This document shows positions 1-8,241 of a DNA stretch of 64,000 bases, in pieces. This DNA is from Alphaproteobacteria bacterium LSUCC0396 (GTDB lineage Bacteria; Pseudomonadota; Alphaproteobacteria; Puniceispirillales; Puniceispirillaceae): contig CP166131.1 in the NCBI GenBank assembly GCA_041228345.1, positions 682,001 to 746,000 of the forward strand. Direction: 5' to 3'. The first letter of the stretch is position 1; each line of letters opens with the position of its first letter. The position numbers were made by a program, and so were the translations under genes. The notes below the pieces were generated by a model that was not told the origin of the DNA, did no database searches, and saw only the letters and a list, made by a program, of their open reading frames with translations.

Positions 1-248
1 GCGCCGACGCCCTGCACGGTGATTAGCAGTCGAAAGGCGTCACGTTCGCCAAGATCCAAGAACCCGAACAGGGTCATGCTGTCCTCGCGCACCTGCATCT
101 CGGTCAATAATGTGACCTCACCTGACATCGTGGCAATCTGGCCTTGTGTTCGGCCTGAAACATGAACCGCATAGCCAACCCCCTGAACATCAAGAACCGC
201 CTGCTGGTCACCGCTATGCACTATGGTACCACGCAATTGCGCAATCAT
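1..248 (-). CDS. ruvA: Holliday junction helicase subunit RuvA (partial)
   Basis: RuvA binds the four-way Holliday junction and loads the RuvB motor for branch migration. The window cuts the gene, so only the first 82 codons are visible. They begin MIAQLRGTI and run through the N-terminal OB-fold to the family segment REDSMTLFGF and LLITVQGVG at the left edge, where the helix-hairpin-helix DNA-binding region begins. The ATG overlaps the ruvC stop in an ATGA, which indicates translational coupling. The order yebC-ruvC-ruvA is the usual alphaproteobacterial one, and ruvB is expected outside the window. The family call is secure; nothing can be said about the C-terminal domain. Confidence 0.93.
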   Translation of the reverse strand, partial: MIAQLRGTIVHSGDQQAVLDVQGVGYAVHVSGRTQGQIATMSGEVTLLTEMQVREDSMTLFGFLDLGERDAFRLLITVQGVG

Positions 249-823
249 CTCTTGCCCCCGTTATTGGCATCATCTCGGGCAAGCGCCGCAGCAATCGCCG
301 CCGACAGGCCGTTTGCCGCTTGTCCCTTGATTAATCCTACCTCGACTGGTGCAAGTGTTCCAGCCTCATTACTTGCTGCAATCGCAATTGCCAGCGCATC
401 AGCAGCATCAGCGTTCTTTGCTGTCACCGCCAGTAATCGTGTCACCATTTCCTGAATTTGTTTTTTATCTGCAGCCCCTGTGCCGGCAACGGCTTTTTTG
501 ACAGCGCGCGCCGAAATCTCGCCAACGGTAAGGCCATGAGTCCCACATGCCAGCAAGCCAACCCCGCGCGCCATGCCAAGGCGTAACGCCGACCCAGCTG
601 ACTTTGCGACAAAAATCTGCTCAATCGCGGCCTGATCCGGTCGGTGCTGGCCAATCACATCACACAGCCCGTCATATATAATTTTTAGGCGGGCAGCATC
701 GGCAAGGGCTGGTTTCGGCTGAATAGCGCCATTGGCAATATGCTGTAAACGCCCAGCGTCAACCGCGACAATGCCCCAGCCAGTAGACCGTAATCCGGGG
801 TCAATACCGAGAATCCGCATCAT
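245..823 (-). CDS. ruvC: Crossover junction endonuclease RuvC
   Basis: RuvC is the dimeric resolvase that nicks Holliday junctions after RuvAB branch migration. The 192-residue product has the RNase H-like fold signature: MRILGIDPGLRSTGWG near the N-terminus (first catalytic Asp), AIEQIFVAKSAGSALRLG around residue 70 (catalytic Glu) and NADAADALAIAIA around residue 140 (C-terminal catalytic Asp). A double ATG makes the start ambiguous by one codon. The tail is about 20 residues longer than the E. coli protein. It overlaps ruvA by 4 bp and follows the yebC-type gene after 9 bp, so the three genes are probably one transcript. Confidence 0.95.
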   Translation of the reverse strand: MMRILGIDPGLRSTGWGIVAVDAGRLQHIANGAIQPKPALADAARLKIIYDGLCDVIGQHRPDQAAIEQIFVAKSAGSALRLGMARGVGLLACGTHGLTVGEISARAVKKAVAGTGAADKKQIQEMVTRLLAVTAKNADAADALAIAIAASNEAGTLAPVEVGLIKGQAANGLSAAIAAALARDDANNGGKR

Positions 824-832
824 CTGCCCTGC

Positions 833-1573
833 TTAGGTAAGCTTGGCAATGACATCATCCGAGATATCAAAATTTGATGACACATTCTGAACATCATCAT
901 TATCGTCCAGCGCATCCAGCAGCTTTAGCAAGGTTGCAGCCTGCGCCTCGTCAACGGCGATGAGGTTTTGCGGCTTCCATGTAAGGCCTGATTCCTCTGG
1001 CGCACCAAAGGCGGTTTCCAACGCCTCACGCACAGCGTTGAAATCATCCGGCGCACAGATCACCTCATGGCTGCTATCGTCAGAGTCAACATTATCCGCA
1101 CCCGCCTCAAGAACCGCCTCAAACATTGTATCGGCATCGGCCACATCAGCCGGATAGATAATCTGCCCGACACGATCAAACATAAAGCTGACCGATCCAG
1201 TTTCACCCAGCGAGCCGCCAAATTTATTAAACGCAGCGCGCACTTCTGATGCGGTACGGTTGCGGTTATCGGTCATTGCATCGACGATCAAAGCGGTGCC
1301 GCCCGGGCCATAGCCCTCATAGCGGATTTCATCATAATTTTCGCCCTCACCGCCCTCGACACGTTTCAATACACGCTCGATATTGTCTTTGGGCATATTG
1401 GCAGCGCGCGCCGCCGAAAGTGCCAAGCGCAACCGCGGATTTGAGTCAGGATCGGTACTGCTGCGTGCGGCAACGGTAAGTTCTTTGATCAACCGTCCGA
1501 AAACCTTTGCGCGTTTTTTGTCCTGCGCCCCTTTGCGGTGCATGATATTTTTGAATTTGGAATGGCCTGCCAT
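833..1573 (-). CDS. yebC: YebC/PmpR family protein
   Basis: Members of this family are described as transcriptional regulators and more recently as ribosome-associated factors that help translation of difficult (polyproline) stretches; which role applies here is unknown. The start is placed at the ATG encoding [20 protein letters not shown], the invariant family N-terminus, giving 246 residues; the reading frame stays open 19 codons further upstream but that extension has no family character. Other family blocks are [18 protein letters not shown] and [12 protein letters not shown]. It is the first gene of a yebC-ruvC-ruvA run. An EF-P gene, the classical polyproline factor, lies at 7.65 kb. 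Confidence 0.93.
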   Translation of the reverse strand: MAGHSKFKNIMHRKGAQDKKRAKVFGRLIKELTVAARSSTDPDSNPRLRLALSAARAANMPKDNIERVLKRVEGGEGENYDEIRYEGYGPGGTALIVDAMTDNRNRTASEVRAAFNKFGGSLGETGSVSFMFDRVGQIIYPADVADADTMFEAVLEAGADNVDSDDSSHEVICAPDDFNAVREALETAFGAPEESGLTWKPQNLIAVDEAQAATLLKLLDALDDNDDVQNVSSNFDISDDVIAKLT

Positions 1574-1701
1574 GATCTCTAAATGCTTTATCTGCTGTGA
1601 CACGTGTTTTTGGGCGCACCGCAATGGCACGCTCCAACCCGAAGAGGGTATAGCAGATCAAGTCTTTAGGAGCCAGCCTTGCGGTTCATTTTTCATGATG
1701 A

Positions 1702-1733
1702 CCCGCTTTTATAACGGCCCGCTTTCATAACGG
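1702..1733. repeat. 16-bp tandem duplication in spacer
   Basis: Two adjacent copies of a 16-bp unit (CCCGCTTTTATAACGG, then CCCGCTTTCATAACGG) differ by one base. They lie in the 229-bp spacer between yebC and the phosphoesterase gene, which should also hold the promoter of the yebC-ruvC-ruvA operon. No convincing -35/-10 pair was found. It is one of several short tandem duplications in spacers of this window. Confidence 0.8.
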
Positions 1734-1802
1734 CCGGTGATTTTTCATCATATGCGTACCGCCACGCCAGATAGGGTTGCCCATCGCGGCTTTTGCGCCA
1801 AT

Positions 1803-2600
1803 TTAGCTGGCAGCCAAAACCCCGCCACGGCGCAACGGGTAAATCGCGCTGGCAAGTCCGGTCTCGCCAGTTTCAACAATAACACCGCAAAGCGTAACTG
1901 GCCCCAGCGCAACCGAAAGCCGGCTGTTGCCCCGACCGATAAACCGGTCAGTTGCCGCCGCTTTATCCATGCCGATCACACTGTCATAATCGCCGCACAT
2001 ACCGGCATCGGTCTGATAGGCGGTACCGCCGGCTAGGATCCGATGATCGGCGGTTGGCACATGGGTATGCGTGCCCACGACGAGCGATGCCCGGCCATCA
2101 GCATAATGCCCGAGCGCCATCTTCTCTGATGTTGCCTCGCCATGCACATCAATCAGAATAAAATCGGCGTCTCGGCCCAGCTTGTTGCGAACCAGCGCAT
2201 CATTCAGTGCGGCAAAAACCGGGTCATTGGGTGCCATAAAAAGATTGGTCATCAAATTTGCCGCTACTAGGCTCTGGCCTTTTGCGTTTGTAACCTTTGC
2301 AATGCCTTTACCCGGGGTGCCCTCGGCCATGTTCAGCGGCCGCAACAGACGCGGCTCCGCAGCGATATAATCGATGATTTCTTTTTTATCCCAGACATGG
2401 TTACCCGTGGTCAGCACATCCGCGCCAGCCGCAAACAATGCCTCACAGATTTTTGGCGTAATACCAAAGCCACCGGCCGCGTTTTCACAATTCACGACAA
2501 TGAAATCAAGCCCAAGCTCGCAACGCAGACCGGGCAATTGCTCGATCACCTCATTGCGCGCCGTCCGGCCAACAATGTCTCCCAAAAACAACACGCGCAT
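1803..2600 (-). CDS. YmdB-like metallophosphoesterase (TIGR00282 family)
   Basis: The 265-residue protein belongs to the family of Bacillus YmdB, a binuclear-metal phosphodiesterase active on 2',3'-cyclic nucleotides. Metal-binding blocks are visible in order: FLGDIVGRTAR at the N-terminus, NCENAAGG near residue 40, TTGNHVWDKKE near residue 65, DVHGEATSEK near residue 150 and VGTHTHVPTAD near residue 175. Length fits the family. It lies 43 bp downstream of the cyclo-ligase gene on the same strand, an association common in alphaproteobacteria. The substrate in this organism is not established. The ATG at 2600 was chosen because MRVLFLGDIVG is the conserved start. Confidence 0.9.
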   Translation of the reverse strand: MRVLFLGDIVGRTARNEVIEQLPGLRCELGLDFIVVNCENAAGGFGITPKICEALFAAGADVLTTGNHVWDKKEIIDYIAAEPRLLRPLNMAEGTPGKGIAKVTNAKGQSLVAANLMTNLFMAPNDPVFAALNDALVRNKLGRDADFILIDVHGEATSEKMALGHYADGRASLVVGTHTHVPTADHRILAGGTAYQTDAGMCGDYDSVIGMDKAAATDRFIGRGNSRLSVALGPVTLCGVIVETGETGLASAIYPLRRGGVLAAS

Positions 2601-2643
2601 TGTGGTTTACCCTCGTTAATTAATCACCATTGACCAGCGATCA

Positions 2644-3288
2644 TCAATCAGCTGTCAAACCGCCATTTTCGTGCGGTACCAGCGGCAACAAACCCGACGG
2701 CGTCAGCACCCCATCTAGCGGCATGTCATAGGGGCCAACCGGTATTTTGTCCAGCTTTTGGCCCTCATAGGCGATGCCCAGCACCGTAATCTGGTACCCC
2801 GCGCCACGCAAAACTGCGATCGTGCGATCATAAAACCCGCCCCCATAACCCAGCCGCCACCCAGCCTGATCATAGGCCAGCATCGGCGCCAGAATCACAT
2901 CTGGCCGGCATAATGCACAATCTGCCGGCGGCTGTTTTGTGCCATAGGGGCCATCATCCAGACGATCGGTCACCGCCCAGCGATGAAAGCGCAAAGGCTG
3001 GCCCTTGGCGGGCGTTATCGGCAATGATGTCACGCAACCAAGACCACCAAGACGCCCCAGCAGGTCAAGCGGCGATAATTCGCTGCGGATCGGAAAATAC
3101 GCGGCATAGATACCCGTGCCAAAGCGGTTTATCAATGTTTCAGCATGATCAGCAAGGGCGCGCGCCGCATCGGGTTCGGCCGCGGCCAGTTTCGCGCGGG
3201 TCAGTGCTGTCAGTTTCCGACAAGCAGCTTTGGCGGCGGCTGGATCTTCGCTGGAAAAACCAGCCGAGGGAGATGAGGGAGGTGACAT
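2644..3288 (-). CDS. fau: 5-formyltetrahydrofolate cyclo-ligase
   Basis: This enzyme (YgfA/MTHFS) converts 5-formyl-THF to 5,10-methenyl-THF with ATP, recycling stored folate. The start at 3288 (MSPPSSPSAGF) has AGAGG seven bases upstream, giving 214 residues; the frame is open 14 codons further. Family features are the basic N-terminal segment, YFPIRSELSPLDLL in the middle and the C-terminal LGYGGGFYDRTIA glycine-rich loop, followed by GIAYEGQKLDKIPVGPYDMPLDGVLTP. It sits directly downstream of the 6S RNA candidate and zapA, the zapA-ssrS-fau arrangement seen across proteobacteria, where 6S RNA and the cyclo-ligase are often co-transcribed. Confidence 0.92.
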   Translation of the reverse strand: MSPPSSPSAGFSSEDPAAAKAACRKLTALTRAKLAAAEPDAARALADHAETLINRFGTGIYAAYFPIRSELSPLDLLGRLGGLGCVTSLPITPAKGQPLRFHRWAVTDRLDDGPYGTKQPPADCALCRPDVILAPMLAYDQAGWRLGYGGGFYDRTIAVLRGAGYQITVLGIAYEGQKLDKIPVGPYDMPLDGVLTPSGLLPLVPHENGGLTAD

Positions 3289-3309
3289 TAAAGCCTCTTG
3301 GACACGCAA

Positions 3310-3455
3310 GAAGAAAGCGGCGAAAACCACCTGTAACCGTCGGTGTATTCATCCTCTGTGACCTGCTTTGCAGGTGGGTGCCACATAACCAAACCACGGC
3401 CCGGCCAGAGGCAGCTCCCGAGAGAAAATTTATGGCCCCAGGGATCGAAAAACCA
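3310..3455 (-). ncRNA. ssrS: 6S RNA candidate (ssrS)
   Basis: The roughly 200-bp gap between zapA and fau holds no gene and has the features of alphaproteobacterial 6S RNA, the RNA polymerase sigma-70 decoy. On the minus strand it reads CCCTGGGGCC, then CGGGAGCTGCC, then GTGGCACCC. Next comes an apical hairpin ACCTGC-AAA-GCAGGT flanked by TGTG/CACA, then ATACACCGACGGTTACAGG. This is consistent with a long rod with a central bubble. Location between zapA and the cyclo-ligase gene is the strongest support. Ends are approximate to about 15 nt, and the identification rests on position and recalled motifs rather than a covariance search. Confidence 0.7.
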
Positions 3456-3489
3456 AACGCGAAAAAGCAGTCGTCGCCTAATTGATCAT

Positions 3490-3855
3490 TTAGGGTTTTG
3501 TTACGTCAGATGCAAGCATTGATGTTAGCCGGGCAATCCGCAGCGCCGCATCTTCCAGTGCAGCAGCAGCCCGGTCTTCGCTTTCGGTACTGGCGGGTGT
3601 TGCTGGCTGTTCATTATCTGCCGGTGCGGCCTGCCCATTATTTACCGTTGCTGGCGCACTGGCACGATCAGCCAGAATAAGCGCCACCATTGCCAGTAAT
3701 CGCGCCTCGCCAATCTGGCCAACGGCACCGATTAGCGACTGCATGATCGATTCGACCTCAGCGCCCAAATTGGCGACATGATCTTCCTCGCCTGCCCCAC
3801 AGCCAATCTGGTAGGGGTGTCCATTTAACCGGATGGTGACCACTGACTGGCTCAT
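3490..3855 (-). CDS. zapA: Cell division protein ZapA
   Basis: ZapA bundles FtsZ protofilaments and stabilises the Z-ring. The 121-residue product starts MSQSVVTIRLNGHPYQIGC, the small globular domain that binds FtsZ, continues with HVANLGAEVESIMQ, and has the conserved GEARLLAMVALILADR segment around residues 50-65. The remaining C-terminal part, rich in Ala, Pro, Asn and Glu, leads into a short coiled coil. The start codon overlaps the stop of the preceding small gene by 4 bp, so the two are translationally coupled. The 6S RNA candidate and fau follow. Confidence 0.9.
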   Translation of the reverse strand: MSQSVVTIRLNGHPYQIGCGAGEEDHVANLGAEVESIMQSLIGAVGQIGEARLLAMVALILADRASAPATVNNGQAAPADNEQPATPASTESEDRAAAALEDAALRIARLTSMLASDVTKP

Positions 3856-4139
3856 TCGCTATCGCCTTTCCCGCTGGCTTCAGCAGTATTTTGGGCAGCA
3901 GTATTTTGGGCAGCAGTATTTTGGGCAGCAGCGATTTGGGCAGCATCAATTTCAGCAACCATTGCGATGGCCGCGCCAAGCTTGGCTTCGATTTCGCTTA
4001 CCTCATCCACAAGCGCCGCGAGGTGTTTTGATGACGCGCTATCGGCCGGTGCCCCCCCAGATGATGCCGTTTTAAAGGCCGATTCCAAGGCTGCAAGCGC
4101 ATCGGCTAGTTGTTTTTCGGCATTTTGCAATCGCGTCAT
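3852..4139 (-). CDS. Small coiled-coil protein upstream of ZapA
   Basis: This is a 95-residue unrecognised protein. It is predicted helical and coiled-coil, with heptad-like MTRLQNAEKQLADALAALE at the N-terminus and LAALVDEVSEIEAKLGAAI in the middle. Near the C-terminus a 15-bp DNA repeat encodes three AAQNT units. Its position directly ahead of zapA, with ATGA overlap, matches the small DUF4164-type proteins often found there in alphaproteobacteria. That makes a division-related role a reasonable guess but not more. It is the first gene of the operon reading left from the 4.14-4.47 kb divergent control region. Confidence 0.7.
   Translation of the reverse strand: MTRLQNAEKQLADALAALESAFKTASSGGAPADSASSKHLAALVDEVSEIEAKLGAAIAMVAEIDAAQIAAAQNTAAQNTAAQNTAEASGKGDSE
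3881..3940. repeat. 15-bp tandem repeat inside the zapA-upstream gene
   Basis: Three perfect copies of CAGCAGTATTTTGGG (3881-3895, 3896-3910, 3911-3925) and one diverged copy (3926-3940) lie head to tail. Because the unit is a multiple of three it keeps the frame and encodes an AAQNT repeat on the minus strand. Perfect identity suggests recent slippage, so copy number may vary between strains. Confidence 0.9.
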
Positions 4140-4465
4140 TAACCGTCACATCTCTCTATTCTGCAAGTGCCGCGCCTGACATATGGCTCTCACTTTGGCC
4201 GCCAACTAGCATGGGATTAGACTTATTTTTTCTCTTGAACATAATATGTTATGAGATGAACTTTGCCTGATTCACGAATCGAAATAAAGCGCAAAATGTG
4301 ACTAATCCCATAAAGATGGCCCTTATGCCTTTCGTAATCTTACTGTTGGTGCATTGACGAACGCGCCCAACAAGGGCAAATTGCGGCTCATCATTTCTCT
4401 CGTGATTGGGCTGGAAAACGGCGCGTTCACGGGGACATTCAAAACAGCGGTCTTTGGAGGCTAGG
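4140..4465. promoter_or_regulatory. Divergent control region with inverted repeats (tkt / zapA operon)
   Basis: This 326-bp gene-free stretch separates the minus-strand zapA operon from tkt. A 19-bp element occurs in opposite orientations at 4211-4229 and 4293-4311: ATGGGATTAG is identical and the next nine bases share C..ATTTT (16 of 19 matches). Between the arms are two smaller palindromes, AACATA-A-TATGTT (4238-4250) and GATTC-AC-GAATC (4269-4280). TTGAAC at 4235-4240 and TTGACG at 4354-4359 are -35-like, but neither has a good -10 partner. The arrangement looks like an operator for a dimeric or looping regulator; the regulator is unknown. Confidence 0.5.
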
Positions 4466-6442
4466 ATGCCGAATTCGTCTCAACGTCAAACTATGGCAAA
4501 TGCGATTCGGGCACTGGCCATGGACGCTGTTCAGGCCGCAAATTCCGGTCATCCGGGCATGCCAATGGGCATGGCTGATGCGGCGACCGCACTGTTCTGT
4601 GATCATATGAAATTTGATGCTGCCAGCCCGAACTGGCCGGATCGTGATCGTTTTGTGCTGTCTGCGGGTCATGGCTCGATGCTGATTTATGCGCTGTTGC
4701 ACCTTACCGGTTATCAAGACATGACCATCGATGAGATTCGCAACTTCCGCCAGCTTGGTGCGCGCACGGCCGGCCATCCGGAATTTGGTCACGCAGATGG
4801 AATTGAAACTACGACCGGCCCGCTTGGTCAGGGAATTGCGAACGCGGTTGGGATGGCGATGGCTGAACGTCATCTGGCCGCGCGCTATGGAGATGATCTT
4901 GTGGATCATTATACCTATGTTATCGCGGGTGATGGCTGCCTCATGGAAGGGGTCAGCCATGAGGCCGCGTCGATGGCAGGCCATATGAAGCTAGGCCGGT
5001 TGATTGTGTTGTTTGATGATAACAGCATCTCAATTGACGGTAGAACCGACCTTGCCATATCTGATGATACGGTTGGCCGGTTTGCGGCCTATGGCTGGCA
5101 GGTATTAAGCTGTGATGGGCATGATATGGATGCCGTGTCCGCCGCGATCAGCGCGGCCAAAGACGATAACCGACCCAGCCTGATCTGTTGCAAAACCATC
5201 ATTGGCCTTGGCGCACCGAACAAGCAGGGCACATCCGGCGTTCATGGTGCGCCGCTTGGTGATGCCGAAATTGCGCTGGCACGAGAACATCTGGGCTGGA
5301 CGCATCCTGCCTTTGAAATTCCGGCCGATATTCTGGCTGCATGGCGGGCAGTCGGTGCCAACGGGGCACGCGCCCACAAGGCGTGGCAAGATCGTCATGC
5401 CGCAAGCCAGCACCGCACCGCCTTTGACGCCGCCATCAAGAATGATTTTGACCAGCCGGTCGCCGCTGCGGTTCTCGCATGGAAAGAAGCGCTGGCCAGC
5501 AACCCGCAAAAACTGGCAACCCGGGTTGCCAGCCAGAAAGCCATTGAAGCGATTTTACCCGTCTGCCCGACCCTGTTTGGCGGATCAGCCGATTTGACCG
5601 GATCAAACAATACCCGCGTCGCTGATCACAGCATTTTTGATCACGGCAATTATGGCGGCACCTACATTCATTACGGCGTTCGCGAACATGGTATGGCCGC
5701 CGCGATGAACGGCATCGCGCTGCATGGTGGGGCGATACCCTATGGTGGCACATTTATGGTCTTTACCGATTACTGCCGCCCCTCCATTCGCCTGTCAGCG
5801 CTGATGGGCCAGCGTGTCATTTATGTGATGACGCATGACTCTATCGGGCTTGGCGAAGACGGGCCAACGCATCAACCGGTTGAACATCTGGCGGCTTTGC
5901 GTGCAATTCCGAATTTGCTGACATTCCGCCCGGGCGACGCGGTGGAAACTGCCGAGGCATGGCAAACCGCACTTAAGGCCAAAACAACCCCATCAATTCT
6001 GGCGCTTAGCCGGCAAGGGCTTGGCCAGTTCCGCAGCGGCGATATGCGCGAAAACAAAACCGCCAAAGGCGGCTATGTCGCGGCTGATTGCAATGGCACA
6101 CGCCAGATCACCTTGATGGCATCAGGATCCGAGGTCGGCATCATCATCGCAGCGCAGAAGATGCTGGCTGATAGCGGCATTCAAGCGGCGGTTGTGTCAA
6201 TGCCGTGCCTTGATTTATTTGCGATGCAGGATGCGGGCTACCGAAAGGATGTTTTGGGCACTGCGCCGCGGATTGCAGTCGAGGCCGGCCTGCGGCAAAG
6301 CTGGGATTGGTTGCTGGGCGAGAATGACCATTTTATCGGCATGAGCGGATTTGGCGCCTCTGCACCGATTGACGATCTTTATAATCATTTCGGCATTACC
6401 GCTGAGGCAGTTGTTGCCGCTGCAAAGAGCCAAATCGCCTAG
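4466..6442 (+). CDS. tkt: Transketolase
   Basis: Transketolase moves two-carbon units between sugar phosphates using thiamine diphosphate, linking the pentose phosphate pathway and glycolysis. The start at 4466 ([20 protein letters not shown]) follows GGAGG at 4456-4460 and gives 658 residues, the normal length. The N-terminal ThDP-binding domain shows [18 protein letters not shown] and [19 protein letters not shown] (GDG...N motif continuing to [10 protein letters not shown]). The pyrimidine-binding domain has [19 protein letters not shown] and [15 protein letters not shown]. It is followed by gap after 125 bp, giving a central-carbon pair; pgk and fba, which often follow in alphaproteobacteria, are absent here. 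Confidence 0.97.
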   Translation: MPNSSQRQTMANAIRALAMDAVQAANSGHPGMPMGMADAATALFCDHMKFDAASPNWPDRDRFVLSAGHGSMLIYALLHLTGYQDMTIDEIRNFRQLGARTAGHPEFGHADGIETTTGPLGQGIANAVGMAMAERHLAARYGDDLVDHYTYVIAGDGCLMEGVSHEAASMAGHMKLGRLIVLFDDNSISIDGRTDLAISDDTVGRFAAYGWQVLSCDGHDMDAVSAAISAAKDDNRPSLICCKTIIGLGAPNKQGTSGVHGAPLGDAEIALAREHLGWTHPAFEIPADILAAWRAVGANGARAHKAWQDRHAASQHRTAFDAAIKNDFDQPVAAAVLAWKEALASNPQKLATRVASQKAIEAILPVCPTLFGGSADLTGSNNTRVADHSIFDHGNYGGTYIHYGVREHGMAAAMNGIALHGGAIPYGGTFMVFTDYCRPSIRLSALMGQRVIYVMTHDSIGLGEDGPTHQPVEHLAALRAIPNLLTFRPGDAVETAEAWQTALKAKTTPSILALSRQGLGQFRSGDMRENKTAKGGYVAADCNGTRQITLMASGSEVGIIIAAQKMLADSGIQAAVVSMPCLDLFAMQDAGYRKDVLGTAPRIAVEAGLRQSWDWLLGENDHFIGMSGFGASAPIDDLYNHFGITAEAVVAAAKSQIA

Positions 6443-6470
6443 GCAAAGGTGGGCCCCCCCAGACCGCAAA

Positions 6471-6504
6471 TAATATCATCAAATTACTAATATCATCAAA
6501 TTAC
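6471..6504. repeat. 17-bp perfect tandem duplication between tkt and gap
   Basis: TAATATCATCAAATTAC occurs twice head to tail (6471-6487 and 6488-6504) with no mismatch. A run of seven C precedes it in the same spacer. No terminator hairpin with a T-tract is visible, so tkt and gap may be co-transcribed through this spacer. Confidence 0.9.
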
Positions 6505-6567
6505 GGCCGCCCGATCAAAGGCCGTCAAAAGCAAACATATCGAATTAGACACCAAGGAGACAGTTTC

Positions 6568-7575
6568 GTGACATTACGATTGGCAATCAGCGGGTTTGGC
6601 CGTATCGGCCGGATGACACTTCGTGCGGTTCAGGAAATGAAGCGCAGTGACATGGAGGTTGTGCTTATCAACAGCCCCGGACCAGTTGAAACATCGGCGC
6701 ATCTTTATGAATTTGATTCCGTTCATGGCCGCGCAACCGGCAGCGTTACCCATGGTGATGACTGGATGGATGTCGGCAGCGGCAAGATTCATATGAGCCG
6801 TGAACGCGATCCAGCCAATATCCCGCATGCCAAGCTAGGTGTTGATATCGTTCTGGAATGTTCCGGCAAATTCAACAGCCGTGACGCATCAGCCGCGCAT
6901 CTTGCCGCTGGCGCGAAAAAGGTGCTGGTATCTGCACCGTGTAAAAATGCCGACCAAACGATTGTGTTTGGGGTGAATGACAATTTGCTGACCGCGGCCG
7001 CCGACATCGTATCAAACGCATCATGCACCACCAACTGCCTCGCCCCTGTTGCCAAGGTTCTGGCCGACAGCGTTGGCATCGAGGCTGGCTATATGACAAC
7101 GATCCACGCCTACACAGGCGATCAGCCAACGCTGGATTCCAGCCATAAGGATTTGCGCCGCGCCCGCGCTGCGGCCATGTCGATGATCCCAACATCAACC
7201 GGAGCCACAAAGGCGGTTGGCGAGGTATTGCCGCAATTGCAAGGCAAGATGACCGGATCGGCCATTCGGGTGCCGACGGCAAATGTATCGGTCGTCGATC
7301 TTGTCGTTACAACAAGCCGCGATACATCCGTTGACGAGATCAACCAGCTGTTAAGTGCGGCGGCAAACGGGCCGATGAAAGGCGTTCTTGGTGTGAATGA
7401 GCGGCCGCTTGTTTCAATTGATTTTAACCATGATCCGCATTCTTCGGTTGCCGACCTGACCCAAACAAGCGTATTGAACAATCGCTTGGTACGGGTGCTG
7501 GCATGGTATGATAATGAGTGGGGCTTTTCCTGCCGGATGCTGGACAACGCCGCCGCCATTGGCAAATTTCTGTAG
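6568..7575 (+). CDS. gap: Glyceraldehyde-3-phosphate dehydrogenase, NADP-type signature
   Basis: GAPDH interconverts glyceraldehyde-3-phosphate and 1,3-bisphosphoglycerate. The GTG start at 6568 has AAGGAGA eight bases upstream and gives 335 residues. The Rossmann loop is SGFGRIGR, the catalytic Cys153 lies in SNASCTTNC, and STGATKAVGEVLPQL and WYDNEWGFSCRM are standard. Two coenzyme-selecting sites are unusual. The Asp that holds the NAD ribose in NAD enzymes is replaced (INSPG, Ser36), and the Leu-Pro pair before HKDLRRAR is Ser-Ser (191-192). In known enzymes, changes at these sites favour NADP. A biosynthetic or dual-cofactor role is therefore likely, by inference. Confidence 0.95.
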   Translation: MTLRLAISGFGRIGRMTLRAVQEMKRSDMEVVLINSPGPVETSAHLYEFDSVHGRATGSVTHGDDWMDVGSGKIHMSRERDPANIPHAKLGVDIVLECSGKFNSRDASAAHLAAGAKKVLVSAPCKNADQTIVFGVNDNLLTAAADIVSNASCTTNCLAPVAKVLADSVGIEAGYMTTIHAYTGDQPTLDSSHKDLRRARAAAMSMIPTSTGATKAVGEVLPQLQGKMTGSAIRVPTANVSVVDLVVTTSRDTSVDEINQLLSAAANGPMKGVLGVNERPLVSIDFNHDPHSSVADLTQTSVLNNRLVRVLAWYDNEWGFSCRMLDNAAAIGKFL

Positions 7576-7651
7576 GCATAGAGACCTAGCCTGCGACGGA
7601 CACTAACGCCTAGCAACAAGGTTTGGCAAAAAGGTTAATGAGGGTTTAGCA

Positions 7652-8218
7652 ATGAAACTAAATGGAAATGCCGTCAAACCCGGCAATGTAATCGAACATA
7701 ATGGCCGCCTCTGGACCGCCGTGAAGGTTGCGCATGTTAAGCCCGGCAAAGGCGGCGCATTTGCCCAGATCGAGCTGCGCGACATCCGCGATGGCACCAA
7801 ACTTAATGAGCGGTTCCGGTCATCAGAAACAGTTGAGCGGGTGATCCTTGATGAGGCTGAATGTACCTTTCTTTACGACGAGGGCGACCATCTGGTATTT
7901 ATGCATTCCGAAACATTTGAGCAGATCAGCATTGGCAAAGATATGGTTGGTGATCGCGCCGCCTATTTGCAAGATGGCATGATTGTCACCATGTCCAGCC
8001 ATGAAGGCGACCCGATTTCTGTCGAGCTTCCTGACACTGTTGTTATGGAAGTTGTCGAAGCTGATGCCGTGGTCAAAGGACAGACTGCATCATCATCCTA
8101 CAAGCCCGCCGTGCTGGAAAATGGCGAACGTGTGATGGTGCCTCCGCATATTGAAACGGGAACACGCATTGTTGTGCGCCCCGAAGATGCAAGCTATGTA
8201 GAGCGTGCAAAAAACTGA
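7652..8218 (+). CDS. efp: Elongation factor P
   Basis: EF-P binds between the P and E sites and relieves ribosome stalling on consecutive prolines. The 188-residue protein has the KOW-like N-terminal domain with the loop VKPGKGGAFAQ, whose Lys33 matches the residue beta-lysylated by EpmA in E. coli. Two OB domains follow, with the family segment LIVD-like VELPDTVVMEVVEAD and the C-terminal GERVMVPPHIETGTRIVVRPEDASYVERAK. No epmA or epmB is visible in the window. The inositol phosphatase family gene follows after 23 bp and is probably in the same transcript. Confidence 0.96.
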   Translation: MKLNGNAVKPGNVIEHNGRLWTAVKVAHVKPGKGGAFAQIELRDIRDGTKLNERFRSSETVERVILDEAECTFLYDEGDHLVFMHSETFEQISIGKDMVGDRAAYLQDGMIVTMSSHEGDPISVELPDTVVMEVVEADAVVKGQTASSSYKPAVLENGERVMVPPHIETGTRIVVRPEDASYVERAKN

Positions 8219-8241
8219 ATTTTAGAGTTACAGGACTTTTT

